A stretch of DNA of 34,533 nucleotides, taken from the NCBI RefSeq assembly GCF_016862095.1, contig NZ_BOMH01000069.1:1-34533 (forward strand). Reading direction: 5' to 3'. The notes beneath the pieces are model-generated. The model was not told where the DNA came from. It did not search any database and was given only the letters and a program-made list of their open reading frames with translations. This DNA is from Actinoplanes cyaneus (GTDB taxonomy: Bacteria > Actinomycetota > Actinomycetes > Mycobacteriales > Micromonosporaceae). Shown here one piece after another: positions 15,677-23,888 of the stretch. Made by a program: the position numbers and the translations under genes. Positions within the stretch are counted from its first letter, which is position 1. Every line of letters begins with the position of its first letter.

Positions 15677-16119
15677 TGCTGGACGGCGTTCTTCAACTCG
15701 GCGATCAGGCGCGGGCTCAGGGCGCCACCGGCCCGGGTGGCGAAGAGAGTCATCTCGTACGCCAGGGTCCCCAGGTTCGCGGACCGGTCGGCGATGACAC
15801 CGAGCACCGAGCCGGCGCTGATCGCGGTCACCAGCAGGTAGCCGTCGGCCATGTCGATGATGACCCGGTTCAGCGCGCCCAGCCGGTACCAGCTGGCGGC
15901 GCCGCCGGCGAGACTGGTCAGACCGGAGACCACGGCTGCCAGGCGCTCGGCGTTCGGCCGGTCCTTGATCGCGGACATGGCCATCAGCAGACCGTCCGAG
16001 GAGACGGCGATGGCCTCGATCACGCCGGCTGTTCCGGACGTGAAGGAGTCAAGCAGCCAGTTGAAGGTTTTGGCTTCGGCGCTGAGCTGACTTTGCGCGG
16101 TGGGGTAGGGGGAAGTCAT
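15673..16119 (-). CDS. cvnB: Roadblock/LC7 protein of the conservon (CvnB type)
   Basis: This 148-residue protein is a roadblock/LC7-fold subunit, likely a regulator of the GTPase nucleotide cycle. The fold is visible as FNWLLDSFTSGTAGVIEAIA, VSSDGLLMAMS, ADGYLLVTAISAGSVLGV and LGTLAYEMTLFA. The length is usual for CvnB. The ATG overlaps the kinase stop as ATGA, and its own TGA overlaps the DUF742 start in the same way, so the three are translated in series. Confidence 0.95.
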   Translation of the reverse strand: MTSPYPTAQSQLSAEAKTFNWLLDSFTSGTAGVIEAIAVSSDGLLMAMSAIKDRPNAERLAAVVSGLTSLAGGAASWYRLGALNRVIIDMADGYLLVTAISAGSVLGVIADRSANLGTLAYEMTLFATRAGGALSPRLIAELKNAVQQ

Positions 16120-19100
16120 CGCGGTTGTCCCTCGGGTTGTGGCTGAGTTTCATTCAGTGCGAGTGCGACGCCGTACTCGAACTGATCCATCAGAGCGCGA
16201 GCCTGCTCCGGGTCCATGAGGGTCGGGGCGGGCGGAAGGATCGGTTGATGCGGCTCGCTCGGCAGGGTCGCCCCTGGCACGCGGCGAGTCAAGCCCCCAC
16301 CACCGAGCGACGGCGGGGCGGGGGCGGCCGCCGGAGCGGGCGCATCCCACTGCTGCGACCTGACCGGCTCGGCAGCCGGGTTGTTCCACTGCGGTGCGGC
16401 CTCCGGCGCAGGAGCCGGAGTGTTCCACTGCGGCGCGGGAGCCGGGGTGTTCCACTGCGGCGCGGCCTCCGGCGCGGGAGCCGGCGCCGGCACGTTCCAC
16501 TGCGGGGCGGGCATCTCCGGCATCGAGGCCGGCATGCTCCACTGGCCGTTCGCATGGCCGTTCGCATGGCCGTTCGTGAGGTCCGGCGCCGGGATCGAGG
16601 TGCTCGTCTCGTGTGCCCGGCTGACCCCCTGCTCGAACGCGTCGAACGCGGCCCGCGCGGCCAGGGCGTCATCCTGCGACGGCGCCGCGGCGTGCTGCTT
16701 CGGACCGGTCTCCACCGGGAGCTGGCTGCCCGGAACCCGGCGGCGCAGCGGCTTGCTGCCACCGTTCTGCTGGGCGGTCGCCGGCGCCGGGGAGGTCGGC
16801 TCGGGTGCGGGGGCCGAGTAGCCCGAGTTGCCGGCCGAAGCCATCGGTGCCTCCACGGCCGGAGCCGGGGTGTTCCAGGCCGGCTCGGCCGGAGCCGGCG
16901 TGTTCCAGTTGGTCTCGGCCGGGGCCGGGGTGTTCCAGTTGGTCGGGGCGGGGGCCGGGGTGTTCCAGGCCGGCTCCGCCGGGGCGGGCGTGTTCCAGTT
17001 CGTCTCGGCCTGTTCCGGGATCGTCCAGGCCGTCTCGGACGGGTGCGGGGCGGTCCAGCCCGGGCCGGCCGGCAGAGCCGGCTCGTTGCCCCAGGCCTGC
17101 TGGCCGGCGGCGGGCAGCTCGGGCAGCGCGACCGGGTTACGGCCGGCGACCGGGATGCCGCTGTTGTAGGCGTGCGCCGGGTCGGGCTGGTGGTACGACG
17201 CGACCGGCTCCTGGTAGGGCACGCCCGGCGAGTAGACCGGCTCGGCGTCGTAGACCGGCTGACCTGCGTACGGGTCCTCGCCGCCCGGCTGCCCGGAACC
17301 GCCGAAAGCGTTCCACGACGGGACCGACTCCAGCGTCCGGGTGGCCCGGTTCAGCACGTTCGGGTCGAACGGCTGCTGGCTGCCCGGCACCGTGCGGATC
17401 GCCGTGCTGGCGATGGCCACCTCGGCGGTGTTGCCGCGCAGCGCGCCGCTGATCGGCGGGCCGACCGTCTCGTAACCGGCCGGGATCTCCGGCATCGCCG
17501 GGGGCGCCGGCACGGCCGGAGGCGCCACGGCGAGGCTCTCCACCCGGGCGATCAGGTGCTGCGGGCTCAGGTCGATCCAGGCGGTCAGGCCGCCGTCCGG
17601 CGTGTCGGTAAGGGTGACCTCGATGCCGTGCCGGCGGGCCAGCCGGCCGACCACGAAGAGACCGAGCACCTCGGTGGGGGCCAGGTCGAGTCGCTCACGG
17701 CGGGTCAGCCGGGCGTTCTCCTCGGCCAGTCGCTCGGGGGCGAGACCGAGGCCGTGGTCGATGATCGCGACCCGGGCGCCGCCGCGCAGCTCCTCCGCGG
17801 AGACCGTGACGGTGGTGTGCGGCGGGGAGAACGTCGTCGAGTTCTCCAGCAGCTCGGCCAGGAGCAGGGTGAGGTCGGCCAGGACGGCCGGCACCACGAC
17901 GATCTCCTCCGGGACGTCCACCTCGACACGGGTGTAGTCCTCGATCTCACCGAGGGCGAGACGAACGACGTCGGAGAGCGCCAGCGGAGCCATGTGCTCG
18001 TTCGCACCGGCACCACCGGAGAGCACGACCAGCGCGGACGCGTTCCGGCGCAGACGGCTGGACATGTGGTCCAGGCGGTACAGCTCGCGGAGGCGGTCCG
18101 AGTCGGTCTCCCGGCGTTCCAGGGAGTCGATCAGGGACAGCTGACGGCCGACCAGGTTCTGCGTACGCCGGCCGACGTGGCCGAACATCTGGGCGACGTT
18201 ACGGCGGCCGAGCACCTGACGTTCCACCAGCCGGGCGGCGGTGGTCTGCACCCGGTCGAACGCGCGGGCCAGGTCACCGATCTCGTCCTGGGCCTCGACG
18301 TCGACCGGGTCCAGGCGGATCGGCCGGACCTGGGCCTCGGACTCGTCGTCGGCGACTCGTTCGAGCTCGGACTCGGCGGCGCGGGCGATGCGGTCCGCGG
18401 AGACGGTCAGACGCCGCAGCGGCCGGGCGACCGCGCGGGCCATGAAGATCGAGAGCGTGACCACCAGGATCAGCAGCAGCAGCGCGCCACCACCGATGTA
18501 GCTCGCCTGCTGGATGGCGGCGGACCGGTTGTCGGTGACGGAGACGTCCACGTCCTTCGCCACGCGCTTCTCGACGAAGCCACCGAGAACCATGACGGAC
18601 TGCAGCGACGGGAACAGGTTCCTGAGGTTGAGGCTGCCCAGCGCCTTGGCCGGGTCCGTCGCCAGGGTGGCGGTGAACGTCGAGCCCACGCGGGACTGGA
18701 ACGCGTCCTGGGTGTTGATGTAGAGCTTGTACTGCGCGTCGGTGAAGTACGGCTTCGACTCGGTGATGACCGACTGGATCTGGCTGAACGTCTGGTTGAA
18801 CAGCGACAGGACCAGCGTCGCCGCGGCCTTGCCCTCCCGTCCACCCGAGTTGTTCAGGAAGGCGGCGTAGGTGAGGTAGCAGGACGCCTGGCTGATCAGG
18901 TCGTCGGAGCGCATGGCGCGCTCCAGCGCGAAGACCTGCTGGCCGACGGCGGTGGTGAGGTCGGCGTGGCTGCTCAGCCCCAGGCCGTCGATCATCGGCG
19001 TGATGACGTTGGTGAAGTCGGCGACCACGTCGGTCGGGGTGGTCAGGCCGCTCAGCACGTTCTGCCGGGTGCTGCTCAGCTTGGTGGCCAGGATGACCGA

Positions 19101-19424
19101 CCGGCGCAGCCCGGCGGGCAGCTCGTACTCGCTGTCGAGCAGCTCGGCGACCTTCTCGGCGGCCTCGGCACTCTGCAGGGCCAGGGTCGGCTCGTCGACC
19201 TGCTTCAGCAGGAAGCCGACCGAGAGCAGGCGCTCCTCCTGGAGCTCCAGCACCGCCGAGCTGACCTGGGTGGCGAGCTGGACGCTGTCCGAGGTGTCCT
19301 GCGCCTCGCTCGCGGCGTCGGCACGGTTGATGAGGATCGGCACCGTCAGGGCGAGAACACCCAGCAGCGGTACGAGCACCAGCAGGGCAAGCTTGCCCAG
19401 GATGCGGAACTTACCGAAGAGCAC
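16116..19424 (-). CDS. cvnA: Conservon sensor histidine kinase (CvnA type) with repeat tail
   Basis: This 1102-residue membrane kinase is the sensor of the conservon. TM1 is near residues 11-32. An extracytoplasmic all-helical region of about 280 residues resembles the nitrate/nitrite-sensing (NIT) domain. TM2 is near 311-333, then HAMP. A dimerisation helix has RLDHMSSRLRR with a His near 453. The ATPase part has ELLENS near 527 and IDHGLGL near 556. The last 470 residues are disordered and Pro/Ala-rich, with ten WNTPAPA-type motifs; such a long tail is unusual. The GTG start has GGGAG 7 bases upstream and overlaps the preceding gene by 14 bases. No response regulator is nearby, as is normal for conservons, which may signal through the GTPase. 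Confidence 0.92.
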   Translation of the reverse strand: MLFGKFRILGKLALLVLVPLLGVLALTVPILINRADAASEAQDTSDSVQLATQVSSAVLELQEERLLSVGFLLKQVDEPTLALQSAEAAEKVAELLDSEYELPAGLRRSVILATKLSSTRQNVLSGLTTPTDVVADFTNVITPMIDGLGLSSHADLTTAVGQQVFALERAMRSDDLISQASCYLTYAAFLNNSGGREGKAAATLVLSLFNQTFSQIQSVITESKPYFTDAQYKLYINTQDAFQSRVGSTFTATLATDPAKALGSLNLRNLFPSLQSVMVLGGFVEKRVAKDVDVSVTDNRSAAIQQASYIGGGALLLLILVVTLSIFMARAVARPLRRLTVSADRIARAAESELERVADDESEAQVRPIRLDPVDVEAQDEIGDLARAFDRVQTTAARLVERQVLGRRNVAQMFGHVGRRTQNLVGRQLSLIDSLERRETDSDRLRELYRLDHMSSRLRRNASALVVLSGGAGANEHMAPLALSDVVRLALGEIEDYTRVEVDVPEEIVVVPAVLADLTLLLAELLENSTTFSPPHTTVTVSAEELRGGARVAIIDHGLGLAPERLAEENARLTRRERLDLAPTEVLGLFVVGRLARRHGIEVTLTDTPDGGLTAWIDLSPQHLIARVESLAVAPPAVPAPPAMPEIPAGYETVGPPISGALRGNTAEVAIASTAIRTVPGSQQPFDPNVLNRATRTLESVPSWNAFGGSGQPGGEDPYAGQPVYDAEPVYSPGVPYQEPVASYHQPDPAHAYNSGIPVAGRNPVALPELPAAGQQAWGNEPALPAGPGWTAPHPSETAWTIPEQAETNWNTPAPAEPAWNTPAPAPTNWNTPAPAETNWNTPAPAEPAWNTPAPAVEAPMASAGNSGYSAPAPEPTSPAPATAQQNGGSKPLRRRVPGSQLPVETGPKQHAAAPSQDDALAARAAFDAFEQGVSRAHETSTSIPAPDLTNGHANGHANGQWSMPASMPEMPAPQWNVPAPAPAPEAAPQWNTPAPAPQWNTPAPAPEAAPQWNNPAAEPVRSQQWDAPAPAAAPAPPSLGGGGLTRRVPGATLPSEPHQPILPPAPTLMDPEQARALMDQFEYGVALALNETQPQPEGQPR
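16848..16997 (-). repeat. Five 30-bp units coding a WNTPAPA decapeptide repeat
   Basis: Within the kinase gene five units of exactly 30 bases encode WNTPAPAxxx (residues 810-859). A looser cluster of five related motifs (WNVPAPA, WNTPAPA twice, WNNPAAE, WDAPAPA) lies at about 16330-16505. The DNA copies are near-identical, so recent unit duplication is likely. Confidence 0.9.
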
Positions 19425-20586
19425 CGGAACGCTCCCGCCCGCCGCCGTAGTTGGGGACCTCGCCGTAACCCGGGGCCGAGTCGTACGGCCCGCCGCCGAA
19501 GGGGCTGTTGCCCGGGGCGTTGCCGCCGCTCGAGGCCTGGACCGACACGTCGCGGCTGCCCTCACCCGGCTGGTCCGTGGCGCCGGACTGCGCCTGGCGG
19601 GCCCGGCTGCGGGTCCACACGGTGGCCAGCGCGATCAGCACGATGGCGACGCCGAAGAGGACGAACGCCTCGATCTGCTTGTAGGTCAGCGTGCCGGACC
19701 GGTCGTCGAGCAGGCCGGAGATCTCCTTGAGGATGACGCCGGAGAGCGCGGCCAGCGCCGTCTGCAGGGTCGACTGCGCGGTCACCAGGGTGGACACGTT
19801 CGGGTCGGCGCCGCCGAGGTTCGCACCACGGTTGGCGGCCTCGATCCCACGCCGGAACGAGTCGAGGTTACTCACCAGGTTGCCGCTGAGCGTGTCGCTG
19901 TTCGTCTCGTCGACGGCCTCCTGGAGGCTGTCGGTCAGTTCGCCGACGGTCTCGGAGACCCTCAGCGACTGGTAGCCGAACTGCGTCTTCAGGTTCGCCT
20001 TGGTGGCGCCCGAGGAGGCGGCGACCATGTTCGCGAGGTCGCTCAGCCGGGAGACGGCGGTGACCGCCACCGGCATCTGCTCCGCCACGACCTCCTGGAG
20101 GAACCAGATGTCACTGTCCGGGTCGCGGTTCAGCGTCGAGTTCTCCCGGACCGCGTCGAAGATCTCGATGGTCAGGTCGGCGACCTCGACGTGCGCCGTG
20201 AAGACCTTGTTGGCCGCGCCGGTGATCGTCGGCAGCTTGGAGATCTTGGTCTTGAGGTCGGCCCACCGGGCCCGGGTGCCGAGCTCGTCGCCGAAGCGCT
20301 CGTCGACGCCCTGCACGCGGGCGACGGCCGCGGTGACCGAGGCCGGCTCCGACGGGACACCCTGCAGCGCCGCGGCCTGTGACTCGGCGAGCGCCGAGAC
20401 CAGCGGGCTCAGCGCGGTGAGGTATTCGACGCCGTCCTGTTCCTTCTGGACGTTGTCGCGCTGCTTCGAGTTCTCTTGCAGGACCCGCAGGAACAGGCCT
20501 GCGGCAGGCAGCAGGACAAGAACCGTCAGCACCACCGCGAGAGCGGAGCGTAAACGGGTTCGCCGGCTGTTCACCGAGACTGACAT
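19411..20586 (-). CDS. Two-TM sensor-like protein fused by overlap to the conservon
   Basis: This 391-residue protein has a TM segment at about 14-33 (LAVVLTVLVLLPAAGLFL), an extracytoplasmic helical domain of about 270 residues, and a second TM at about 303-322 (FVLFGVAIVLIALATVW). A Gly/Ser/Pro-rich cytosolic tail follows, with no HAMP, kinase, GGDEF or methyl-accepting domain. The topology copies the sensor half of the adjacent kinase, so it may be a co-sensor. GGAGG lies 8 bases before the ATG. Its TAA lies 14 bases inside the kinase gene, so the two are co-translated. I do not know a named family for it; the role is inferred from topology and coupling. Confidence 0.82.
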   Translation of the reverse strand: MSVSVNSRRTRLRSALAVVLTVLVLLPAAGLFLRVLQENSKQRDNVQKEQDGVEYLTALSPLVSALAESQAAALQGVPSEPASVTAAVARVQGVDERFGDELGTRARWADLKTKISKLPTITGAANKVFTAHVEVADLTIEIFDAVRENSTLNRDPDSDIWFLQEVVAEQMPVAVTAVSRLSDLANMVAASSGATKANLKTQFGYQSLRVSETVGELTDSLQEAVDETNSDTLSGNLVSNLDSFRRGIEAANRGANLGGADPNVSTLVTAQSTLQTALAALSGVILKEISGLLDDRSGTLTYKQIEAFVLFGVAIVLIALATVWTRSRARQAQSGATDQPGEGSRDVSVQASSGGNAPGNSPFGGGPYDSAPGYGEVPNYGGGRERSGALR

Positions 20587-20943
20587 TGCTTTCGTCCTCC
20601 GCCATGCACACACGCGATGGGCCATTGGGGGGCTACCGAACGTAGCCATGCGGGCGCACCGATCTGGGTCAATCTATCCGAGAAATCCTCAAGAAACCCC
20701 TTTCCAAGGGTCAGAGTTAGCTCGGCTGATCGGGGGATACGCAGCACTGCCGACCGCGCTCTCACAAGGTTTCTGTCGGCAGGGTGACAAGTGCCGCGCA
20801 GATGGTATCCGTACCGCGGCGGAGACGTGAATATGACTTCTACTTCGGATTCGTTACGTCTTGGGTGCACCGTTGTCCACGGAAAGTGTCAAAGCAATTA
20901 CTAAAAGGCACGAGAGCACTTTGAGTGACTGATCCAACACATG
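20587..20943. other. Intergenic region holding the conservon promoter
   Basis: About 360 bases lie between the sensor-like gene and the DUF885 terminator. On the minus strand TTGAGG and GGATAGATTG about 100 bases before the start could belong to the conservon promoter. Part of the region (20830-20940) is less GC-rich than its surroundings. I see no convincing gene here. Confidence 0.4.
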
Positions 20944-20984
20944 AAAAAGGACCCCTCCGTCCCGTTTTCGGTACGGAGAGGCCC
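20944..20984 (-). terminator. Rho-independent terminator of the DUF885 gene
   Basis: On the minus strand GGGCC-T-CTCCGT pairs with ACGGAG-G-GGTCC, with inner CCG/CGG pairing around AAAA. TTTTT follows directly (A run at 20944-20948 on the plus strand). It lies 8 bases beyond the stop codon. Confidence 0.9.
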
Positions 20985-20991
20985 TAACGAC

Positions 20992-22662
20992 TCAAATCCT
21001 GTCCAGTGCCTTCCTCAGTGGGTCAAGGCCGAGCGCGCCGAGGTTCAGGGCGTCCCGATGGAAGGCCTTGAGGTCGAAATCACTGCCTTTGCGCTGCTTC
21101 GCGTCGTCCCGGGCCTGCAGCCAGATCCGCTCGCCGACCTTGTACGACGGCGCCTGCCCCGGCCATCCCAGGTAACGCTTCCACTCGAAGCGCAGCACCT
21201 CCTCGTCCACCCGGGTGTGCCCACGCAGGAACTCCCAGCCCAGCTCCGGTGTCCAGTGCGCGCCCGGATGGAAGCCGAACGGGTTGTCCCGCGGGATCTC
21301 CAGCTCCAGGTGCATGCCGATGTCGACGATCACCCGCGACGCCCGCAGCGCCTGCGCGTCCAGCATGCCCAGCCGATCGCCCGGGTCGGTGAGGTAGCCG
21401 AGCTCGTCCATCAGCCGCTCGGCGTAGAGCGCCCAGCCCTCGCCGTGCCCGGAGCACCAGGCAAGCAGCCGGCGCCAGCGGTTCAGCGAGTCGGCGCGCA
21501 GCAGGGTCTGGCTGACCTGCAGATGATGGCCGGGCACCCCCTCGTGGTAGACGGTGGTCACCTCGCGCCAGGTGGAGAATGTCTCCTGCCCCTCCGGCAC
21601 GGCCCACCACATCCGCCCGGGACGGGAGAAGTCCTCGCTCGGGCCGGTGTAGTAGATGCCGCCGTCGCTGGTCGGAGTGAGACAGCACTCCAGCTTCTGC
21701 GCGGGCGGCTCGATGTCGAAGTGCGTGCCGTCGAGCTCACTGATCGCCCGGTCGGAGAGCGCCTGCATCCAGTCCCGGAAACGCTCCTTGCCGACGATGT
21801 TGCGGGCCGGGTCGGCGTCCAGCGTGGCGACGGCCTGATCGACGGTGGCGCCGGGGCCGGCGATCAGCGCCGAGACGACGAGCATCTCGCGCTCCAGCCG
21901 ATGCAATTCCTCGAAGCCCCAGAGGTACGTCTCCAGCAGGTCCACCCTGGCGCCGAGGAAGTACTGCGAGGCCAAGGCGTACCGCTCCGGCCCGGCCGCC
22001 TCCTTCTCCCGCCCGCGCGGGGCCAGCTCCTCGCGCAGGAACCGGCCGAACTCGGCGGTCGCGGCGGTCGCCGTCCCGGCCGCCCGCTGCAGGTCGGCGG
22101 CGAGCGCGCCGGAGGTGTCCAGGCGACCGGCCAGCCCGTGGAAGAAGTTGTCCCGCGCCGGGTCGGTCCACGCGTCGCACTGGTCGGCGACCGCCGCGAG
22201 CTGGGCTTTCGCGCTGACCAGGCCCTTGTCCGCGCCCTCCAGCAACGTCCGCCGGTACTGCGTGAGCGCGACCGGGAACGCGGCGAGCCGGGCGGCGATG
22301 TTCGCCACCGCCTGCTCGCCCTCGGTCGGCATCAGGTCCAGCGCCATGCGCAGCCCGTGCAGACCGCTGGAGATCACGTTGACCTCGGTCGCGGTGAATC
22401 CGGAGTCGAGCCGGGCCAGCTCCAGGCCGAGCCGTTCCATCATGGCTTCCTTGGCGACCTGCTCCGACTCGTGCTCCGGCTCGGTCACATCAAGTTCGTT
22501 GACGGTACGGCGTACCAGTTCCGCCTGGGCCGCGAAGCCCTCCGGGGAGAGGTCGTCGGTCTTGTCGTCGTAGCCGGAGATGCCGGCCGAGGTGGCACCG
22601 GTCGGGTTCAGCTCGGCCCATTCATCGACGTATCGGTTGGCGAGTTCGTCAATTTGTCCCAC
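20992..22662 (-). CDS. DUF885 metallopeptidase-like protein
   Basis: This 556-residue soluble protein belongs to the DUF885 family, mostly helical proteins thought to be metal-dependent peptidases. The signature YHEGVPGHHLQVSQ puts HE at residues 373-374 and GHH at 378-380, which supply the probable zinc ligands and catalytic Glu. The late stretch GWALYAERLMDELGYL carries the second conserved Glu/Tyr region of the family. No signal peptide is seen, so it is probably cytosolic. The GTG start has no good ribosome site, but TAGAGT ends 6 bases upstream, so the mRNA is probably leaderless. Substrates are not known. Confidence 0.87.
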   Translation of the reverse strand: MGQIDELANRYVDEWAELNPTGATSAGISGYDDKTDDLSPEGFAAQAELVRRTVNELDVTEPEHESEQVAKEAMMERLGLELARLDSGFTATEVNVISSGLHGLRMALDLMPTEGEQAVANIAARLAAFPVALTQYRRTLLEGADKGLVSAKAQLAAVADQCDAWTDPARDNFFHGLAGRLDTSGALAADLQRAAGTATAATAEFGRFLREELAPRGREKEAAGPERYALASQYFLGARVDLLETYLWGFEELHRLEREMLVVSALIAGPGATVDQAVATLDADPARNIVGKERFRDWMQALSDRAISELDGTHFDIEPPAQKLECCLTPTSDGGIYYTGPSEDFSRPGRMWWAVPEGQETFSTWREVTTVYHEGVPGHHLQVSQTLLRADSLNRWRRLLAWCSGHGEGWALYAERLMDELGYLTDPGDRLGMLDAQALRASRVIVDIGMHLELEIPRDNPFGFHPGAHWTPELGWEFLRGHTRVDEEVLRFEWKRYLGWPGQAPSYKVGERIWLQARDDAKQRKGSDFDLKAFHRDALNLGALGLDPLRKALDRI

Positions 22663-22668
22663 CGCCCG

Positions 22669-22674
22669 ACTCTA
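22669..22674 (-). promoter_or_regulatory. Leaderless -10 box of the DUF885 gene
   Basis: TAGAGT on the minus strand lies 6 bases before the GTG start, fitting the TANNNT element that sets transcription at the start codon. It also separates this gene from the PHP gene 43 bases upstream. Confidence 0.55.
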
Positions 22675-22705
22675 TGGGATCCATAAGTCGCGCAGGCATG
22701 TCTTT

Positions 22706-23764
22706 TCAGGCGTGCGAGGCGGTCCACTCCAGCAGGCGATCCGCCGTCCACGTGTTCACCACCCGATCGGCGGGCACCCCGCACAGCGCCGCCCGCTCGC
22801 AGCCGTTGCCGAGCCAGTCCAGCTGACCCGGGGCGTGCGCGTCGGTGTCGATGCTGAACCGGCAGCCCGCCTCGATCGCCACGGTCAGCATCCGCTTCGG
22901 CGGGTCCAGCCTGTCCGGCCGCGAGTTGATCTCCACGGCCTTGTCGTGCTCGACGCACGCGGCCAGCACCGACTCCAGGTCGAACGTGCTCGGCGGGCGG
23001 GTCCGCGCGGTCCGGTGCGCGGCGTCGCCGGCGCCCTGGGCGGCCACCTTGCGCCCGGTCATGTGACCGAGCACGTCCAGGTGCGGGTTCGCGATCGCGG
23101 CCAGCATCCGGCGGGTCATCCTCGCCGAGTCGTCACGCAGCTTGCTGTGCACCGAGCCGACCACGACGTCCAGCCGGGCCAGCAGCTCGTCCTCCTGGTC
23201 CAGCGAGCCGTCCTCCAGGATGTCCACCTCGATGCCGGTGAGGATCCGGAACCCGTCCGGGAGCTGCTCGTTCAGCCTCGCCACGTGGTCGAGCTGGCGG
23301 CGCAGCCGGTCGGCGGTCAGGCCGTGCGCCACGGTGAGCCGCGGCGAATGGTCGGTGAGCACGAAGTACTCGTGACCGACGTCGGCCGCGGCCAGCGCCA
23401 TCTCCTCGATCGGGGAGCCGCCGTCCGACCAGTCCGAATGAACGTGCAGGTCACCGCGGAGCGCCTCGCGCAGCGCGGCGGCCTCGGCCGGCAGGTCGGC
23501 ACCCTCGGTGCTGAGCAGCCGCCGCAGGTAGACCGGCTCCTCACCGGCCAGCGACTCGGTCACGCAGCGCGCGGTCACGTCGCCGACCCCGGGCAGCTTC
23601 GCCAGCGTGCCGGCGGTGGCTCGCTCGGCCAGCTCGTCCCGCGGCGTCCGGGACACCGTGGCGGCCGCCGACCGGAAGGCCTTCACCCGGTAGGTCGCCT
23701 CGTTCGCCCGCTCCAGCAGAAACGCGATGCGCCGCAGGTCGGCCACCGGGTCACGAGATGCCAT
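22706..23764 (-). CDS. PHP-domain protein with N-terminal helix-hairpin-helix
   Basis: This 352-residue protein looks like a family X polymerase without its polymerase core. An N-terminal helical region (LRRIAFLLERANEATYRVKAF) leads to a helix-hairpin-helix LPGVGDVTA at residues 57-65. The PHP metallo-domain begins near 105 with GDLHVHSDWSDGG (His107, His109) and continues with VLTDHSPR, GIEVDI, GSVHSKL, LGHMTGR, EINSRPDRLDPP and DTDAHAPGQ. All the metal-ligand motifs of a PHP phosphoesterase are present. It may act on DNA ends or on a phosphoester; the missing nucleotidyltransferase part argues against polymerase activity. TACTCT ends 7 bases before the ATG, so the mRNA is probably leaderless. 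Confidence 0.88.
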   Translation of the reverse strand: MASRDPVADLRRIAFLLERANEATYRVKAFRSAAATVSRTPRDELAERATAGTLAKLPGVGDVTARCVTESLAGEEPVYLRRLLSTEGADLPAEAAALREALRGDLHVHSDWSDGGSPIEEMALAAADVGHEYFVLTDHSPRLTVAHGLTADRLRRQLDHVARLNEQLPDGFRILTGIEVDILEDGSLDQEDELLARLDVVVGSVHSKLRDDSARMTRRMLAAIANPHLDVLGHMTGRKVAAQGAGDAAHRTARTRPPSTFDLESVLAACVEHDKAVEINSRPDRLDPPKRMLTVAIEAGCRFSIDTDAHAPGQLDWLGNGCERAALCGVPADRVVNTWTADRLLEWTASHA

Positions 23765-23771
23765 ACGCCCC

Positions 23772-23777
23772 AGAGTA
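23772..23777 (-). promoter_or_regulatory. Leaderless -10 box of the PHP gene
   Basis: TACTCT on the minus strand lies 7 bases before the ATG of the PHP gene. No Shine-Dalgarno sequence lies between them. Confidence 0.55.
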
Positions 23778-23875
23778 GGGCCCGCTCGCCGATCAGATCA
23801 GGATCCGGCTGGGGTACGACGTGAGCGGCTGATCACGGGTCGCGTCGCCGCGTCCCTGCGACGGCACGCGCTCGG

Positions 23876-23881
23876 TAGTCT
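23876..23881 (+). promoter_or_regulatory. Leaderless -10 box of mtnA
   Basis: TAGTCT lies 7 bases before the ATG of mtnA with no ribosome site between, matching the leaderless pattern. It is 98 bases from the divergent PHP -10 box. Confidence 0.55.
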
Positions 23882-23888
23882 CGTTCGC

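Noticed and set aside
16125..19730. 1201-residue open frame antisense to the conservon kinase
   Set aside because: It lacks any domain and mirrors the GC-biased codons of the kinase gene; the overlaps of the minus-strand genes prove the other strand.
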